Shown piece by piece: positions 23,201 through 32,965 of a DNA stretch of 64,000 nucleotides. Position 1 is the first letter of the stretch. Each line of letters begins with the position of its first letter. The DNA comes from Ahaetulla prasina. Its lineage: Eukaryota > Chordata > Lepidosauria > Squamata > Colubridae. The DNA is taken from assembly GCF_028640845.1 (NCBI RefSeq), contig NC_080541.1:178972502-179036501 (forward strand), written 5' to 3'. A program made the position numbers and the translations under genes. The notes below the pieces were generated by a model. It had not been told where the DNA came from, did no database searches, and worked only from the letters and a program-made list of their open reading frames with translations.

Positions 23201-26200
23201 AGATAGCTGTCTTTTGGAAAAGCATCTTTGAGACAAGTGTGATCTGGATGATTGAGAATCTCTATAGACCCTGATCTGCACTATTTTAGAGCCAACATTT
23301 TTATTAGGTTACTACTATTTTAAGAGCCAGTTTGGTGGAAGGGTTAAGGTACTAGGCTAGAAAGCAGGAGACTGTGAGTTCTAGTCCTGCTGGAAACCAG
23401 TCTGCTGAGGAAGATGGTAATGGCAAGCCACTTCTGAAATTTTGCCAAGAATACTGCAGGCATTAGTTCAGGCAGTTGCCAGGAGTTAACACTGACTCAA
23501 AAAATGCTGTTTTTAATATTACATATTTAACTTTTAACTATTAAGTTTTAAAAGAAAACACAGCTCCAGACTGAAGATATGCTATTGCTCTTTCTTCAAA
23601 TTAATTATTCATTTACCATACTTGCATCCTCCTAACTGGAGTTTCCTGGATTGTAATCCTCTTCAACCCACTCACAATATCTCATATTAGTGCACTGAAA
23701 CAAAAAACAATGCTCATTTTCAATAAATAGTTCATACAGAGTAATTAATGAGAAATATTTATGGAAAACTAAACTCCCTAAAATATATTTGGACAACTTA
23801 ACCTACTTGATTTTCAACACTGCCTAGAATCAATGACAATATAAATTTGATAAATACATTTTCAAACATTTGTGTCAATTGACCTTTTATCTTCCATCTA
23901 TACTTTTGTGGAATGAGACTTATTATAAATTTTAAAAAAGCAAAGACATAACACCTCTGAAATGTAGTCAAGTGTCAGGGACTTCATTTCATGCTTTGAA
24001 AGCTGCTAGGCATATTTGACTATTAACAGACAAGGAGCTGGAATGTGATCCCAAATCACACAACACATTGACATTGTGGTATAGTTCAAATCTGAAATTT
24101 ATCAGAGAGGAAGTTGTTTTGGAATAGTTTGGCTAACAGGAATTAATATTTTAAATTTTGGTTGATTTTTAGTGGCTATTTAAAATTTTTTGAGATACTG
24201 TCTTTTGAGTTCAATTTGCATTCAACATATATTTTATACTATGTAAAACTGAAACCTATATTATCAGTATCAGCAGGATGCTTCGGCAGCCTCCAAGGCA
24301 TCTGAAATTTTAGCTTCTTTAAGAGATGTTGTTCATAAACTGAAACCAACAGTTCACTTTTATACAGTATTAAAATGTGTGTGTGTATGAATGTTTAACA
24401 AGGGATAGACGTTTTTTGTCTTTTAAAGTTGGCAATGTAAGAAATTTTAAGGTTCTTTAACTCATATGATTTGTTTTTGCTCTGTTATAGCTGTGTTATA
24501 AATTTATTAAATTACAACAAAGGTATCTATAGTAATATAAAAACATGGCTTTATCAAGCTTAGAATACAATAAATCTGTGTGTGTGTCTCTCTCTCTTTC
24601 TCTTCTCTCTCTCTTTCTCTCTCCATGCACTATAATAAATCTGTTTACTTGTCTATTGAATAATAAATACTCATTCCTTTAACAGGTAGAGCTTGTAGGT
24701 GCAGCCAGATTTCACAGTGCCTTGGGAGTCGCCTCATTCATTGCTGGGTTTGGAGTTATTGTGGGACCTCCTATAGCAGGTAACATACCGTATTTTTTGG
24801 AGTATAAGACGCACCGGAGTATAAGACACACCTTAGTTTTTGGGGAGGAAAATAAGAAAAAAGCTGATTGGCAGGTGGGTCGGCCTCCCGGAATACCTCA
24901 ATCAGCTGTTCCAGAGGTGAATTTTAGCAATAGGTTCCTTGGTTGTGAGCTCTGTGCCTTACTTTTTTTTGCTTTTTTTCTGTCTCTGAAACTTATGAAA
25001 CTCTTTCAGAAAAAACTTTTTTTTATGCCTCTGAAAACCTCTGAAACAGCTTCAGAAAAAAAGCCTCTGAAGCTCTGTTTGGGGGCTTCTTTTTGGAAGC
25101 TTCGTTTCTGATGCTTTTTTCAGCCACTGAAATCTCCCTTTGAGAAGCTGGGCGGGGCTACGTTCCGAGTATAAGATGCACCCAAATTTTCACCCTCTTT
25201 TTTGGGGGGAAAAGGTGCATTTTATACTCTGAAAAATACAGTAATTATCATTTTCTTTCCTTGAAAAAATAATTCTTCTAACTGCACTGCATTTTTCTTT
25301 CAAAATACAAAGTATAATGTGACTTATATATGCATTTTACGTTTAGGAAAAATCCTATCAAAAGTGTAAACAAAGGGAAAATAAAAGTACCTGTGTACAA
25401 TTTGGCAGTGTTCCACTTAGTGTTACATTTCATATTTAAATACGATATTCTTCTACTCTTTCCCTCATTTCATCGCCCTTAAATCTGTTTCTAGTAAAGA
25501 GCAGAGATTTCTTTCTGTTCATAAAATGCCAGGTATGCTGACCTGTCTATGTAAAGAATAATAACAGAATGTATCACCCACAATTACTACAAACAAGAAA
25601 TCATTGTCTTATTTCTTCCTCAATCCCTTCTTGTACTAAAGTTATCTTTTCTTACATTATAATTTTCTTTTAAACTTTTGTTAATAGATATCAGAGCATT
25701 ATTCCTTTCTACTATTATAAGATTACCTTCTTGTAGGTCCAAATGAGTAGCTTAGTTCCTCAAAAAAAAAAACCTTATGGGTGTACACAACAGCCAAAAT
25801 CTATATCTTAAATATCTGTCAGCCAAACAGCTGCATCACTGAATTTATGAAAAAAGAGTTGAAAGTCCATATAAACTACATAGATAGATTTTAACTTCTA
25901 TGTTTATAGGTTAAGGATAATACTTTTCAGACTTTATGGTATTTAAGCCATAAAGATTATTCAATTATAAAAGGCTGTAAAATTCTGTGATTTTCACAGA
26001 ACCAAAGGAGGTTCTACAGCTTCTTTTACAACAGAAAGAGGGGTGCCTCCAAACGTTGTAAAGCACACCTTATGAACTCTTTGCACAGCCCTAGAAATAA
26101 TAATTTGAATATAAAATATTTGTCAGTTCTTAACTATAAAAGAAAACCCTCACATTGTTCTACAGACAATGCATTTCTTTTTATAAATGCAGCAATGAAG

Positions 26201-26316
26201 GTAACTTGTTCAGAATAGATACCCTTTGGGAAAGATGTTGATAAGTGGAACATGAATAAATAGTAACAATAAACATGCTACAGCACCAATGCTACAGCTA
26301 GACCAAGTTGTTTACA

Positions 26317-26354
<38 letters not shown>

Positions 26355-29300
26355 TAAGAAACAGAGAGATGGGGGGAGAAATATGTATTCATACAAGTAT
26401 TCTATATTAATAGAAAAAAGACCCAATTTGTTAAACTAATGTTTTCTTCAGCTACACTAATAGTTTCACTGTCTACTTTCATCCTAGCCTAGGATAAATA
26501 GTTACATTTATCCAGTTTAGACCAAATGTGGATGGTCCAAATATAAACAAGGATTATATTTCTAAAGCTGAATTTTGATCTTACATTTCATTTGAGATGA
26601 CACAACCTATGTGGTAAGGGAATTAATTAAAAAGGGTTATTTAAAGCTATTGTAATAGAAGCTCAAAAGCAATAATGCAATTTAACAATCTAAGGGAAAC
26701 AACAACATTAAAATTTTATTTAGCATCCATGAGGAAAATAATGAAAGGATGCAAGTTTTGATAAAACCAATGTCAGCCAATGAGGAAAAAGGAAGAAAAT
26801 GTTTATTGAACTAAACCAGGCATAGGAAATTAACCAAAGAAACGTAATACCTTTGTAATAGAAATGCAGAAAGAGGATAGGGAAATTGCACAGGTTCTAC
26901 CTGGAATTTTTGCATCAATCTTCACTGTGAAAGATGTTAATGCAGGACCCACACCTGAAGCATATTCTAGGGAATGGGGCAGGGCTGCCTCTGAAGAGCT
27001 GTGCCAAATAGAAAAAACGTAAGAGTTTTTAAAATTAACACATAAATAACTACATAATTCTTGAAGAACTTCTAGTAAATAATTAATTAAATTTAAATAT
27101 GTTAACATTTAAATCTAGTTTATTAGCCCTTCTTTAGCAGCTAGCAACAAAAATGGTAAAACCACAGCTGTCTTGCTTTCTGGGGTATGGTCCAGTTGTC
27201 AAAGTGGATTCTGAGAAGTACTAGTGAGACAGGATTCATTTCCAGAAGACAATTATTGTAAAGTTTTTATGTGTTTTATATTGCAATTGTATCCATGCAT
27301 TTTATCTACATAACTGGAATTAATAGTATCCATTGGATGTGGATTCAGTGATTCAAGATAGTGAAACCTAAAGCAGAAGAACTTTTAAAAAATGAATGAG
27401 CAATTAAACTACATGGTTATATACTATGAGCCCGATAAAACCTAAATTCTTAAAACAGTAGAAGCTTAACTGCAAAGATTTTCACCTGAGGTAAACATTT
27501 CCTTATAATACGCACTGAACACTGGAGTTATTAGGAAAAGAACTGAAAATGAAATGGCAATTACTGTTTTTAAATAATTCTGTAGGTAACATCATTTGGT
27601 ATAATCAGGATACAATTCATTTCATAGCCCTGAAACAAACAGAAAAGAGTAAGTGAAATAATCAGAAATATGATCATGTCCATAAACACCATGTTAAGGC
27701 ACTTGAGACTTCAAAAAAAGAATACGGTCAGAATTCCGTATGTATATTTGGTAAATGTGCATATTCTTTCATATCTCTAACATTTGAGTTCATTCAGTGC
27801 AAGTTATCTGCGGTAGATTTGAATTAAAAAAAACACCATAGTTTAAGGCAGGAGTGTCAAACTCAAGGCCCACAGGTTGCTTAGATCTGCCCACAGGGCC
27901 ACCCTGGAAACAGCAAAGGAGCAGTCCACACTGCCTCTGCCAGCAAAAATGGAGCTCCGGAGGACTACATGCGGCCCTCCCAAGCTCCATTTTCGCTGGC
28001 AGAGGGTTGCAAGAGGCCGTTACAACTGAAAATGGAAAATCAGGAGCCCATTTTCACTGGCAGAGCACTCAGGCTGCCACAAGCACCCCTGACATGAGTA
28101 ACATCAAGCTGGCCAAACACACCCTGCCCCCCCACAAGGTCAGACACAACCCTGATGCGTCTCTCAATGAAATCGACACCCCTGGTTTAAGGCACAAAAT
28201 AGCTAAACTAACAAGCAGAGGGTTACATTTATAGCCAAATTCATGTTTGAATCTACATTTTTATAAAAAGCAGATAGGTATTAAGCCTTAAGGGATAAAA
28301 AGAATTTGTTCAGACACTGTTGTGTATGAGATTTGGAGTAATTGGGAGGACAGATAATTTTCTGCATACAGGAAGCATCTATATGGCTGTTTTTTAATGA
28401 AGCGAACTAGACTGTCAAGGATCATATGATCCTCTAGTAATTCAATTCATACATGTAATACATAGAAGCACCACATAAGTATGAATCAATAGAAGCAGGT
28501 TTTCAGGTAGGATCTACTCCAGAGTGCTTTAAATATGAGCCATACTATTTCAATGTGGGAACAAGCCCTCTGGTGGTAAATTTTAAGTTTGCCACAGCAA
28601 GAAAATCCTCCACAACCTAATTGCTATGGGATCCTGGGGATTTACCGTATTCCCAAGTAACTGTGTGAACACCAATGAGATCTCACCAGATAAGAGATCA
28701 GTTTGTTCTATAAATGTTAGGGGTAGGATAATAGTGCATTGCTTCTATGAATTTATATACTTTTTCAAGGGATGTGTTTTACCCATTTTCAAAATTATTA
28801 ATACTTAAAAGTCTGTGAGGCATCATATTAAAGGCTATTTACCAGGATTCATTCGATATACATTACATAAAATTCGCCAAAATTAAAATGTCCTTATATG
28901 TGGGTGTATAAGAATGTTTAGTCTGAACAAAAGACTGTATCTTCTATGTGGTTCTTGAGTATCACTCGAGTACTCCATAGCTCAATACTACTGTAAAAAG
29001 CCATCTCTTCTTCACAGTCGAACAATGTACTCAAATGTGGGATTCAGTAGCAGATCCTAAAATACAGAGATTGAGCAAGCAGAAAAATTAACAGACTGGT
29101 GAAAGAAAAACTGAAACAGATTATTATTTAATAAACATGCCATGAAGAAATATTAAAGGAATGAAATATATTTACCTTGGAATAAGATATCAGTTCCTGT
29201 AATTTAAACCAATTAAGGTGGATTACAAAACATAATCTTTATTGCCACTTAGGTTAAATGATGCAAACCCAGTATTGTTTAGGTGCCTACGTGGTTTTAA

Positions 29301-29515
29301 AAAGTGTTGCATTAGTAATGATATGAAAAGACAACTACACCAAATGAGAATGATTTAATAACCAAATCCTGATGTTCCTCTTACTTACAGGTTGGCTGTA
29401 TGATTACACACGGACATATGCATGGTCCTTCATTTTGGCTGGCATATGTTTCCTTGTTTCATCCATTTCACTATTCTTGGAACCTTTAGCCCAAAAATGG
29501 AGACAAGAAAGTTGA
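11069..29515 (+). CDS. SLC16A4: SLC16A4 monocarboxylate transporter-like protein (MCT5)
   Basis: Eight coding exons join in phase to a 520-residue major-facilitator protein: 11069-11200, 17507-17639, 18080-18223, 19816-19977, 20820-21380, 22641-22852, 24686-24779, 29391-29515. The family signature DGGWGW is at residues 31-36 before TM1, and the YFRR...RSGMG motif of TM5 is at about 154-171. A Ser/Asp/Asn-rich cytoplasmic loop at about 212-325 separates the two six-helix halves. Stretches such as [35 protein letters not shown] and ARAKTLGID mark it as SLC16A4, and its position between LAMTOR5 and RBM15 agrees. Human SLC16A4 is about 487 residues, so the N-terminus and loop are longer here. Its substrate is not established. 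I chose the ATG at 11069 (CCA-ATG-G) because the upstream in-frame codon at 11012 is GTG. All borders are GT/AG and no frameshift is seen. Confidence 0.95.
11733..12105. mobile_element. hAT-like palindromic MITE, copy 3, interrupted
   Basis: The left end CAGGGATCTCCAACC and right end GGTTGGAGACCCCTG are flanked by CTCTGAAG and ATCTGAAG (7 of 8 identical), an aged target duplication. The right arm is split by a LINE fragment at about 11869-12090. It lies in SLC16A4 intron 1. Confidence 0.8.
11869..12090 (-). mobile_element. L2/CR1-group LINE 3' end nested in MITE
   Basis: On the minus strand it ends TGTGACAAATAAAATAAATTTT plus a poly-A run (poly-T at 11869-11880). At the other end it holds the same GGACAGGAACGGTAGGCAC block as at 1080. 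It is 5'-truncated and has no coding sequence. Confidence 0.7.
12106..12688 (+). other. SLC16A4 intron 1, unassigned segment
   Basis: Mostly unique AT-balanced sequence. A 109-codon open frame at 12356-12685 has no motif, no splice context and no resemblance to a family I know. I treat it as chance. Confidence 0.4.
12689..13501. mobile_element. Large MITE-like element with GC-rich core
   Basis: Outer ends are inverted: CCTGTTTCCCTGAAAATAAG on the left, CTTATTTTCAGGAAAACACAG on the right. A subterminal AAAATAAGACCTAG motif is repeated near both ends. The core, about 12770-13380, is strongly GC-rich and contains one inverted and two direct copies of a GGCCTGGCTGCGGGGGCCCTGAG-like block (about 12858, 13045 and 13260). 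The many overlapping frames are a composition effect. The superfamily is not assigned. Confidence 0.6.
13502..14985 (+). other. SLC16A4 intron 1, mostly unassigned
   Basis: The only recognisable piece is the 3' tail of a type B SINE at about 14575-14645 (ATGCTGACTCTGTAAACC...AGTCTAAGTGCTATTGCTATT). The rest shows no exon or repeat that I can name. Confidence 0.45.
14986..15177. mobile_element. Short MITE related to the TAGTCCT family
   Basis: It begins TA-CAGGTAGTCCTTATTTAG and ends near AAACAAGGACTTCTTA. This is similar to the Tigger/pogo-like MITE ends, but the interior is different and shorter. Confidence 0.45.
15178..15724 (+). other. SLC16A4 intron 1, AT-rich, unassigned
   Basis: AT-rich sequence with no repeat or exon I can identify. 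The open frame that starts at 15610 is intronic until it enters the CR1 at about 15725. Confidence 0.4.
15725..17500 (+). mobile_element. Snake CR1 (L3-like) LINE with near-complete RT domain
   Basis: The reading frame to 16746 holds the RT core: [69 protein letters not shown] and the catalytic FADDTTV. A frameshift near 16690 breaks it, and further shifted pieces continue ([26 protein letters not shown]). The 3' UTR ends GGCCAATAAA plus ATTCT units at 17473-17499. It is 5'-truncated, with no endonuclease domain. The copy is in sense orientation in SLC16A4 intron 1, and its tail touches exon 2. Confidence 0.92.
17473..17506 (+). promoter_or_regulatory. LINE-derived polypyrimidine tract and 3' splice site of SLC16A4 exon 2
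   Basis: Five ATTCT-type units run into TTTTTATAG, and coding sequence starts at 17507. The nearest upstream AG is at 17431-17432, inside the LINE 3' UTR. The AG-free zone in which branch point and pyrimidine tract must lie (17433-17504) is therefore LINE sequence except for at most about eight bases. Confidence 0.7.
17507..17639 (+). CDS. SLC16A4: SLC16A4 coding exon 2
   Basis: It encodes residues 45-88, [12 protein letters not shown]...[11 protein letters not shown] (rest of TM1, then TM2). The acceptor TTTTTATAG at 17498-17506 directly follows the ATTCT tail of a CR1 insertion. The donor is GTTAGT at 17640, phase 1. Confidence 0.95.
18080..18223 (+). CDS. SLC16A4: SLC16A4 coding exon 3
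   Basis: It encodes residues 89-136 ([15 protein letters not shown] and TM3-TM4, ending WVSMGLLT). The acceptor is CTGTTCCAG; a longer open frame continues upstream but is intronic. The donor is GTAAGT at 18224, phase 1. Confidence 0.93.
18983..19215. mobile_element. hAT-like MITE (GGTTCTCC-AACTACTC family), decayed copy
   Basis: It shares the blocks TGGCTTGGTGGACATGGCA, GAGGTGGTATTTACCGGTTC, CTCAAAATTTCTGCTACAGG and GTCAGAACCTGCT with the well-bounded copy at 32094-32353. Ends are degraded and no target duplication is readable. Confidence 0.6.
19816..19977 (+). CDS. SLC16A4: SLC16A4 coding exon 4
   Basis: It encodes residues 137-190, with [12 protein letters not shown] and the conserved [18 protein letters not shown] region. 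The acceptor is TTTCTTTAG and the donor GTTAGTC at 19978, phase 1. Confidence 0.95.
19978..22640 (+). other. SLC16A4 introns 4 and 5
   Basis: Intron 4 (19978-20819) and intron 5 (21381-22640) are AT-rich. I see no convincing repeat, exon or RNA gene in either. Confidence 0.45.
20820..21380 (+). CDS. SLC16A4: SLC16A4 coding exon 5 (central loop)
   Basis: It encodes residues 191-377: TM6 ([16 protein letters not shown]), the long hydrophilic loop, and TM7 ([18 protein letters not shown]) to YIILVA. The 561-base exon is the longest of the gene. The acceptor is CATTCATTCAG and the donor GTAAGA at 21381, phase 1. Confidence 0.95.
22641..22852 (+). CDS. SLC16A4: SLC16A4 coding exon 6
   Basis: It encodes residues 378-448 (TM8-TM10), including [20 protein letters not shown] and [11 protein letters not shown]. 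The acceptor is TTTTCTTTTAG and the donor GTAAGTGG at 22853, phase 0. Confidence 0.95.
23075..23268. repeat. Palindromic AAGCTTCTTCAG repeat, copy 2
   Basis: GAAGCTTCTTCAGTTCTAAG faces GTCAGAACTGAAGAAGTTTC at 23120-23160. The outer part carries TCTGGATGATTGAGAATCTC, the same end motif as at 38105 and 41115. It lies in SLC16A4 intron 6. Confidence 0.55.
23322..23515 (+). mobile_element. tRNA-derived squamate SINE (type A)
   Basis: It starts AGAGCCAGTTTGGTGGAAGG, an A-box-like region, followed by GGCTAGAAAGCAGGAGACTG and GTGAGTTCTAGTCCTGC (B-box-like). It is truncated near 23515. Confidence 0.7.
24577..24625 (+). repeat. (TG)n/(TC)n microsatellite
   Basis: A short TGTGTG run is followed by an imperfect TC-rich tract just upstream of the exon 7 acceptor, in SLC16A4 intron 6. 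It ends about 60 bases before the exon. Confidence 0.85.
24686..24779 (+). CDS. SLC16A4: SLC16A4 coding exon 7
   Basis: It encodes residues 449-479 (TM11), [13 protein letters not shown]...VGPPIA. The acceptor is TTCCTTTAACAG. The donor GTAACA at 24780 is weak at +5, and a TA-flanked MITE starts at 24788. Confidence 0.93.
24788..25241. mobile_element. TA-flanked MITE next to SLC16A4 exon 7
   Basis: The ends CCGTATTTTTTGGAGTATAA and (inverted) CTGTATTTTTCAGAGTATAA form terminal inverted repeats, continuing into GACGCACC/AATGCACC. TA dinucleotides flank both sides (24786-24787 and 25242-25243). There is an internal T-rich centre and no transposase. The superfamily is unassigned. It starts only nine bases into the intron. 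Confidence 0.7.
25244..27848 (+). other. SLC16A4 intron 7, AT-rich segment
   Basis: Largely unique AT-rich sequence with a (TC)n(TG)n microsatellite at about 26318-26356. I see no exon, repeat family or RNA gene here. Confidence 0.45.
26318..26356 (+). repeat. (TC)n(TG)n compound microsatellite
   Basis: About ten TC units pass directly into about nine TG units. Simple-sequence repeat in intron 7. Confidence 0.95.
27849..28184. mobile_element. hAT-like MITE with 8-bp target duplication
   Basis: The ends CAGGAGTGTCAAACTC and ATCGACACCCCTG fit the hAT terminal pattern CAGGGGTGTCAAA. Identical octamers GTTTAAGG (27841-27848 and 28185-28192) flank it. The interior is GC-richer than the intron, with an inverted pair of CTCCATTTTCGCTGGCAGAG-like blocks. 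Confidence 0.85.
28193..29390 (+). other. SLC16A4 intron 7, distal part
   Basis: Unique AT-rich sequence up to the exon 8 acceptor. I recognise nothing in it. Confidence 0.4.
29391..29515 (+). CDS. SLC16A4: SLC16A4 terminal coding exon 8
   Basis: It encodes residues 480-520, [17 protein letters not shown]12 and the hydrophilic end [11 protein letters not shown], with TGA at 29513-29515. The acceptor is CTTACTTACAG. Confidence 0.95.
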
Positions 29516-29587
29516 ATCCACTATATAAGCAGACAAGATTCTGCAATTCTCCAAAGGCTGATCTTGTAGAAGTCATAAATTTTCAAC

Positions 29588-29593
29588 AATAAA
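29588..29593 (+). promoter_or_regulatory. Putative SLC16A4 poly(A) signal
   Basis: The first AATAAA after the stop codon lies 73 bases downstream. Only its sequence and position support it; later sites could be used. Confidence 0.45.
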
Positions 29594-31289
29594 CTAATTA
29601 TGGGACAGTGGCTACAAGGTGTCTTTCAAAAATATTAATATTCTGCATGCCTATAAGCTATGATGTATATTTATGTATCGTTGCCTGTGGTCAAATATAA
29701 GCTGCTCAGCTAGTTGTTATAGATGTTTTAATTTGATCCCTGCAACCACCAAAGAGTCTGAGTGTCATGGTCAAAATGGCCACTTTGAATTGTTTCATTT
29801 AGCAGAGTGTGTTCAAGTCTGAAAACTACTGCAGTTATCATCCAAAGCAAATGGAAAAATTAAATTAGACATCCCTTCTTGTATTGTGACAGCCGCTTGA
29901 TCGATATCTCAAAATAGAGGAACAAGGAAGATGGAAGTTTAAGTATTAACATCAGCTATATGTAGAACAGGCGAAACAGTAGCAGCAGCAGGAGGCTCCG
30001 CCCACCCACCCACCCAGACGTTTTCAAAAACACTCTGCACATGTGCAGCGTGGTCGCAAAGCGCATGCCTGTGCGCTACCAATAGCAAACCGGTAGCACT
30101 GGGATTTGAATCCCACCTGATCTGATAACTCACTTGGTGTTATCTTTCTCAGTCCAACCTACCTCATAGGAATGTGGAGGGGATAAAATGAAGAGCTATC
30201 TTCATGTAAGTTGCCTGGAGTTCCTGGAGAAATAGCAGGATAAAATGCTAACCATCAGTTAATTCATATTAGCATAACCCTTCATTTAAAAATAAGCACA
30301 CATATAAAAAAGATCATTCCTTCTTTTAGAGGGCAAATAAAACTATATTCTGAGGATTAGGACAAGATCTCATTTTTTCAAAAAAGAAAAAACTTCTTCC
30401 CCACAATATCAGACCAAATAAGGAAGCAAGTTTTGTAATTCATATTTAATACAGGTAGTCCTCACCTTACTACAATTGAGCCCAAAATTTCTGTTGATAA
30501 CCAGGACAGTTGTTAAATGAGTTTTGCCCCATTTTATGGCCTTTCTTGCCACAGTTATTAAGTGAATCAATGCAGTTGTTAAGTTAGTAACACGGCTGTT
30601 AAGAGAATCTGGCTTTCCCATTGACTCCGCTTGTTAGACAGTCACAAGACGTGATGACATAACTCTGGGACACTGCCCATCATAAATATGTCAGTTGCTA
30701 AGTGTCTGAATTTTGATCATGTGACCATGGGGATGCTGCAAATTGTTGTAAGTTGTGGATTACTTGTACATTGATGTTTTTAGTGTACCTAAGAGAAAGG
30801 TTTGAGGACAAAAGTCATTTTCACTCCTTTCATCTTACTCCAACCTTCTCCAAACAATGTTCTCCAGAAATGTCGGATTATGAGTATCTTTTAATTTTCA
30901 ACTAACATAGGTAAGACTTACAGTCCAACATCCACAAGGCCCCATGTTGGGAGATCTATGAGTGCAATACTCCAACATCTCTTGAAAGTGTGAAACTGGA
31001 GAAAGTTAGCTGTATCAATAGCTACCAGAATTAGAAAACTCAAGTGGCTTTATGTCCAACAAGGAATATTCACCCAAAAGTAAAAAGAAAACCTTTGAAT
31101 TATTATATAAATGTGCTTATCTTACATGTTACGAAGTTTATATAATAGGATTGCATTAGTTCAGATCTGAAAATCATTGTAGTTTGTTACATATATGTGT
31201 ATGTACTTATATCACTTCCTAATATGTGTTTGAGGTGATACACAAATTTGGGCAGGTGGGGAGAACCAAGGCTGTTATAGAAATATATA
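29594..31289. other. Sequence downstream of SLC16A4
   Basis: It contains a Tigger/pogo-like MITE (30452-30766) and a SINE-like stretch at about 30105-30250 (GGGATTTGAATCCCACCTG, then CAACCTACCTCATAGG). Otherwise it is unique AT-rich sequence. Confidence 0.45.
30452..30766. mobile_element. Tigger/pogo-like MITE, copy 2
   Basis: It begins CAGGTAGTCCTCACCTTAC and ends GTAAGTTGTGGATTACTTG, with TA on both sides. The interior, with CAAAATTTCTGTTGATAACC and CATGTGACCATGGGGATGC, matches the other copies. Confidence 0.75.
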
Positions 31290-31639
31290 CAGTGGATATA
31301 AAAAGCCTACATTCCCCTGGTTGAAATGCCAGGTTTTTGAGATGTAAAAAAAATCAGACCTGGATAAATCACTTCAGAATTTTTTGCACTTTTAATACAA
31401 TCTATAAGCTGAACAACTGAAAAACAATTTTAAGTCTTTTAGAGGAGAAAATAAACATGAAATACTTACAATAAAATGGTTGCATAAGTGTGCACATCCT
31501 TTTAGAAATAGGGCTATGGTTGTGTTCAGAATTAACCAACATTCAAAGTGAGGTTAAATTTACAGGTTGACAGTACATGCCTGCCATCAATTAGTGACTC
31601 TGATCAAGCCCATATAAGGTTCAGCTGTTCTAGTCAGAT

Positions 31640-31974
31640 TATTATTATTATTATTATATTCATTAAACATGAAACTCAGTCAAATGAACATTTAAAAATG
31701 TATCACAAAAATTGACTGGCACTGATAGTTGATATGGGTTGCTGCCAGCATCCTAGGTATCAACCAAGTACCTTTTTAAGATGTACGATGTTCTGAGTAG
31801 TGCAGTTTTTTTGCAGTTCCGCTGGTGTTATTGCAGGAAGCTGCAATTTATTGATGTATTTTGTAAAATTATTGGACATGGTACCAAGTGCCCCGATGAC
31901 AATGGGTATCATTGTGACATGTTTCTTTCATAATTGTGTAGCTTCAACGGCCAGGTTGCAATATTTTATTATTA
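31640..31974 (-). mobile_element. R4/Dong-like LINE 3' end, copy 1
   Basis: The minus strand reads MIPIVIGALGTMSNNFTKY, then INKLQLPAITPAELQKN and VHLKKVLG-stop. This is close to the conserved C-terminus of R4/Dong-type LINEs as I recall it (PIVIGALGTVP...LQKTALLGTA.ILRKVL). ATT repeats flank it on both sides, and R4/Dong elements are known to favour TAA-type microsatellites. Confidence 0.6.
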
Positions 31975-32483
31975 TTATCTCTTTTATTCATTAAACATGA
32001 AACTCAGTCAACTGAATATTTAAAAATGTGTCAAATACGATTGACTGGTGCTAATGGTTGATACGGGTTGCTGCCAGCATCCTAGGTATCAACCAGTGGT
32101 GAAATACAAATTTTACTACCGGATTTGTGGGTGTGGCTTGGTGGGCATGGCATGGCTTGGTGGACGTCGCAGGGAAAGGATACTGCAAAATCTCCATTCC
32201 CACCCCACTCCAGGGGAAGGATACTGCAAAATCCCCATTCCCACCCCACTCTGGGGCCAGCCAGAGGTGGTATTTGCAGGTTCTCCGAACTACTCAAAAT
32301 TTCTGCTACAGGTTCTCCAAGAACCTGTCAGAACCTGCTGGATTTCACCCCTGGTATCAACCAAGTATCTTCTTAAAATATATGATGTTCCAAGTAGCAG
32401 TTTTTTGCAGTTCCGCTAGTGTTATTGCAGGAAGCTGTAATTTCTTGATGTGTTTTGTAAAATTCTTGGACTTATTATTATTA
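31975..32483 (-). mobile_element. R4/Dong-like LINE 3' end, copy 2, split by a hAT MITE
   Basis: It repeats the copy 1 sequence in the same orientation, from ATTCATTAAACATGAAACTC to TGTAAAATTCTTGGAC. It differs by many substitutions and is interrupted at 32094-32353. It ends in a third ATT run (about 32470-32484). Confidence 0.6.
32094..32353. mobile_element. hAT-like MITE with perfect 8-bp target duplication
   Basis: The ends CAGTGGTGAAAT and ATTTCACCCCTG are inverted, and identical octamers GTATCAAC flank them (32086-32093 and 32354-32361). A tandem duplication of CAAAATCYCCATTCCCACCC lies inside, at about 32186-32252. It sits inside R4 copy 2, so it is younger than that copy. Confidence 0.9.
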
Positions 32484-32740
32484 TTTGACATCTGCTCAGT
32501 TGCCTCTTACAGCAGAAGCCATGGTCTGCACAGAGCATCAAAGGGATCTCATTGGAAGGTATCAGTCAGGAGAAGGGTACAATTTTTTTTCCAGGCATTG
32601 GATATACCATGAAACTAGAGTGATGACAGTCATCAGCAAGTAGAGAAAATATGGCACAGCAGTGACATTACCAAGAACTGGATGTCCCTCCAAACCAACA
32701 AGGAAACTGGTCCAAGAGGCCTATGGCAACAATAAAAGTT

Positions 32741-32965
32741 AAAAAGGAATCCCTATGGATTTTACTGCTAGTCGTTACCGGCTATAGGGGGCAGTACTCA
32801 TTTTAAGGCCATTGAGCCAGAAATCTCCGAAGACATTTCCAAGGTCATGTGGCCAGCATGACATCATAGAATGCTGTTATTTTCCCACCGAAATGGTACC
32901 TATTTCAAGACTCGAGCTCCACGTGATGGGTTGAGCTCCCGTCCTCGCCCTAGCTCCTGCTAACC
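32741..32965 (-). mobile_element. tRNA-derived squamate SINE (type C), truncated
   Basis: The plus strand shows the inverted SINE: GCTAGTCGTTACCGGCTATAGGGGGC, GAAGACATTTCCAAGG, CATGTGGCCAGCATGAC, then GTGATGGGTTGAGCTCCCG. The pattern is a common reptile SINE whose far end is missing here. It interrupts the Tc1 transposase region. Confidence 0.65.
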
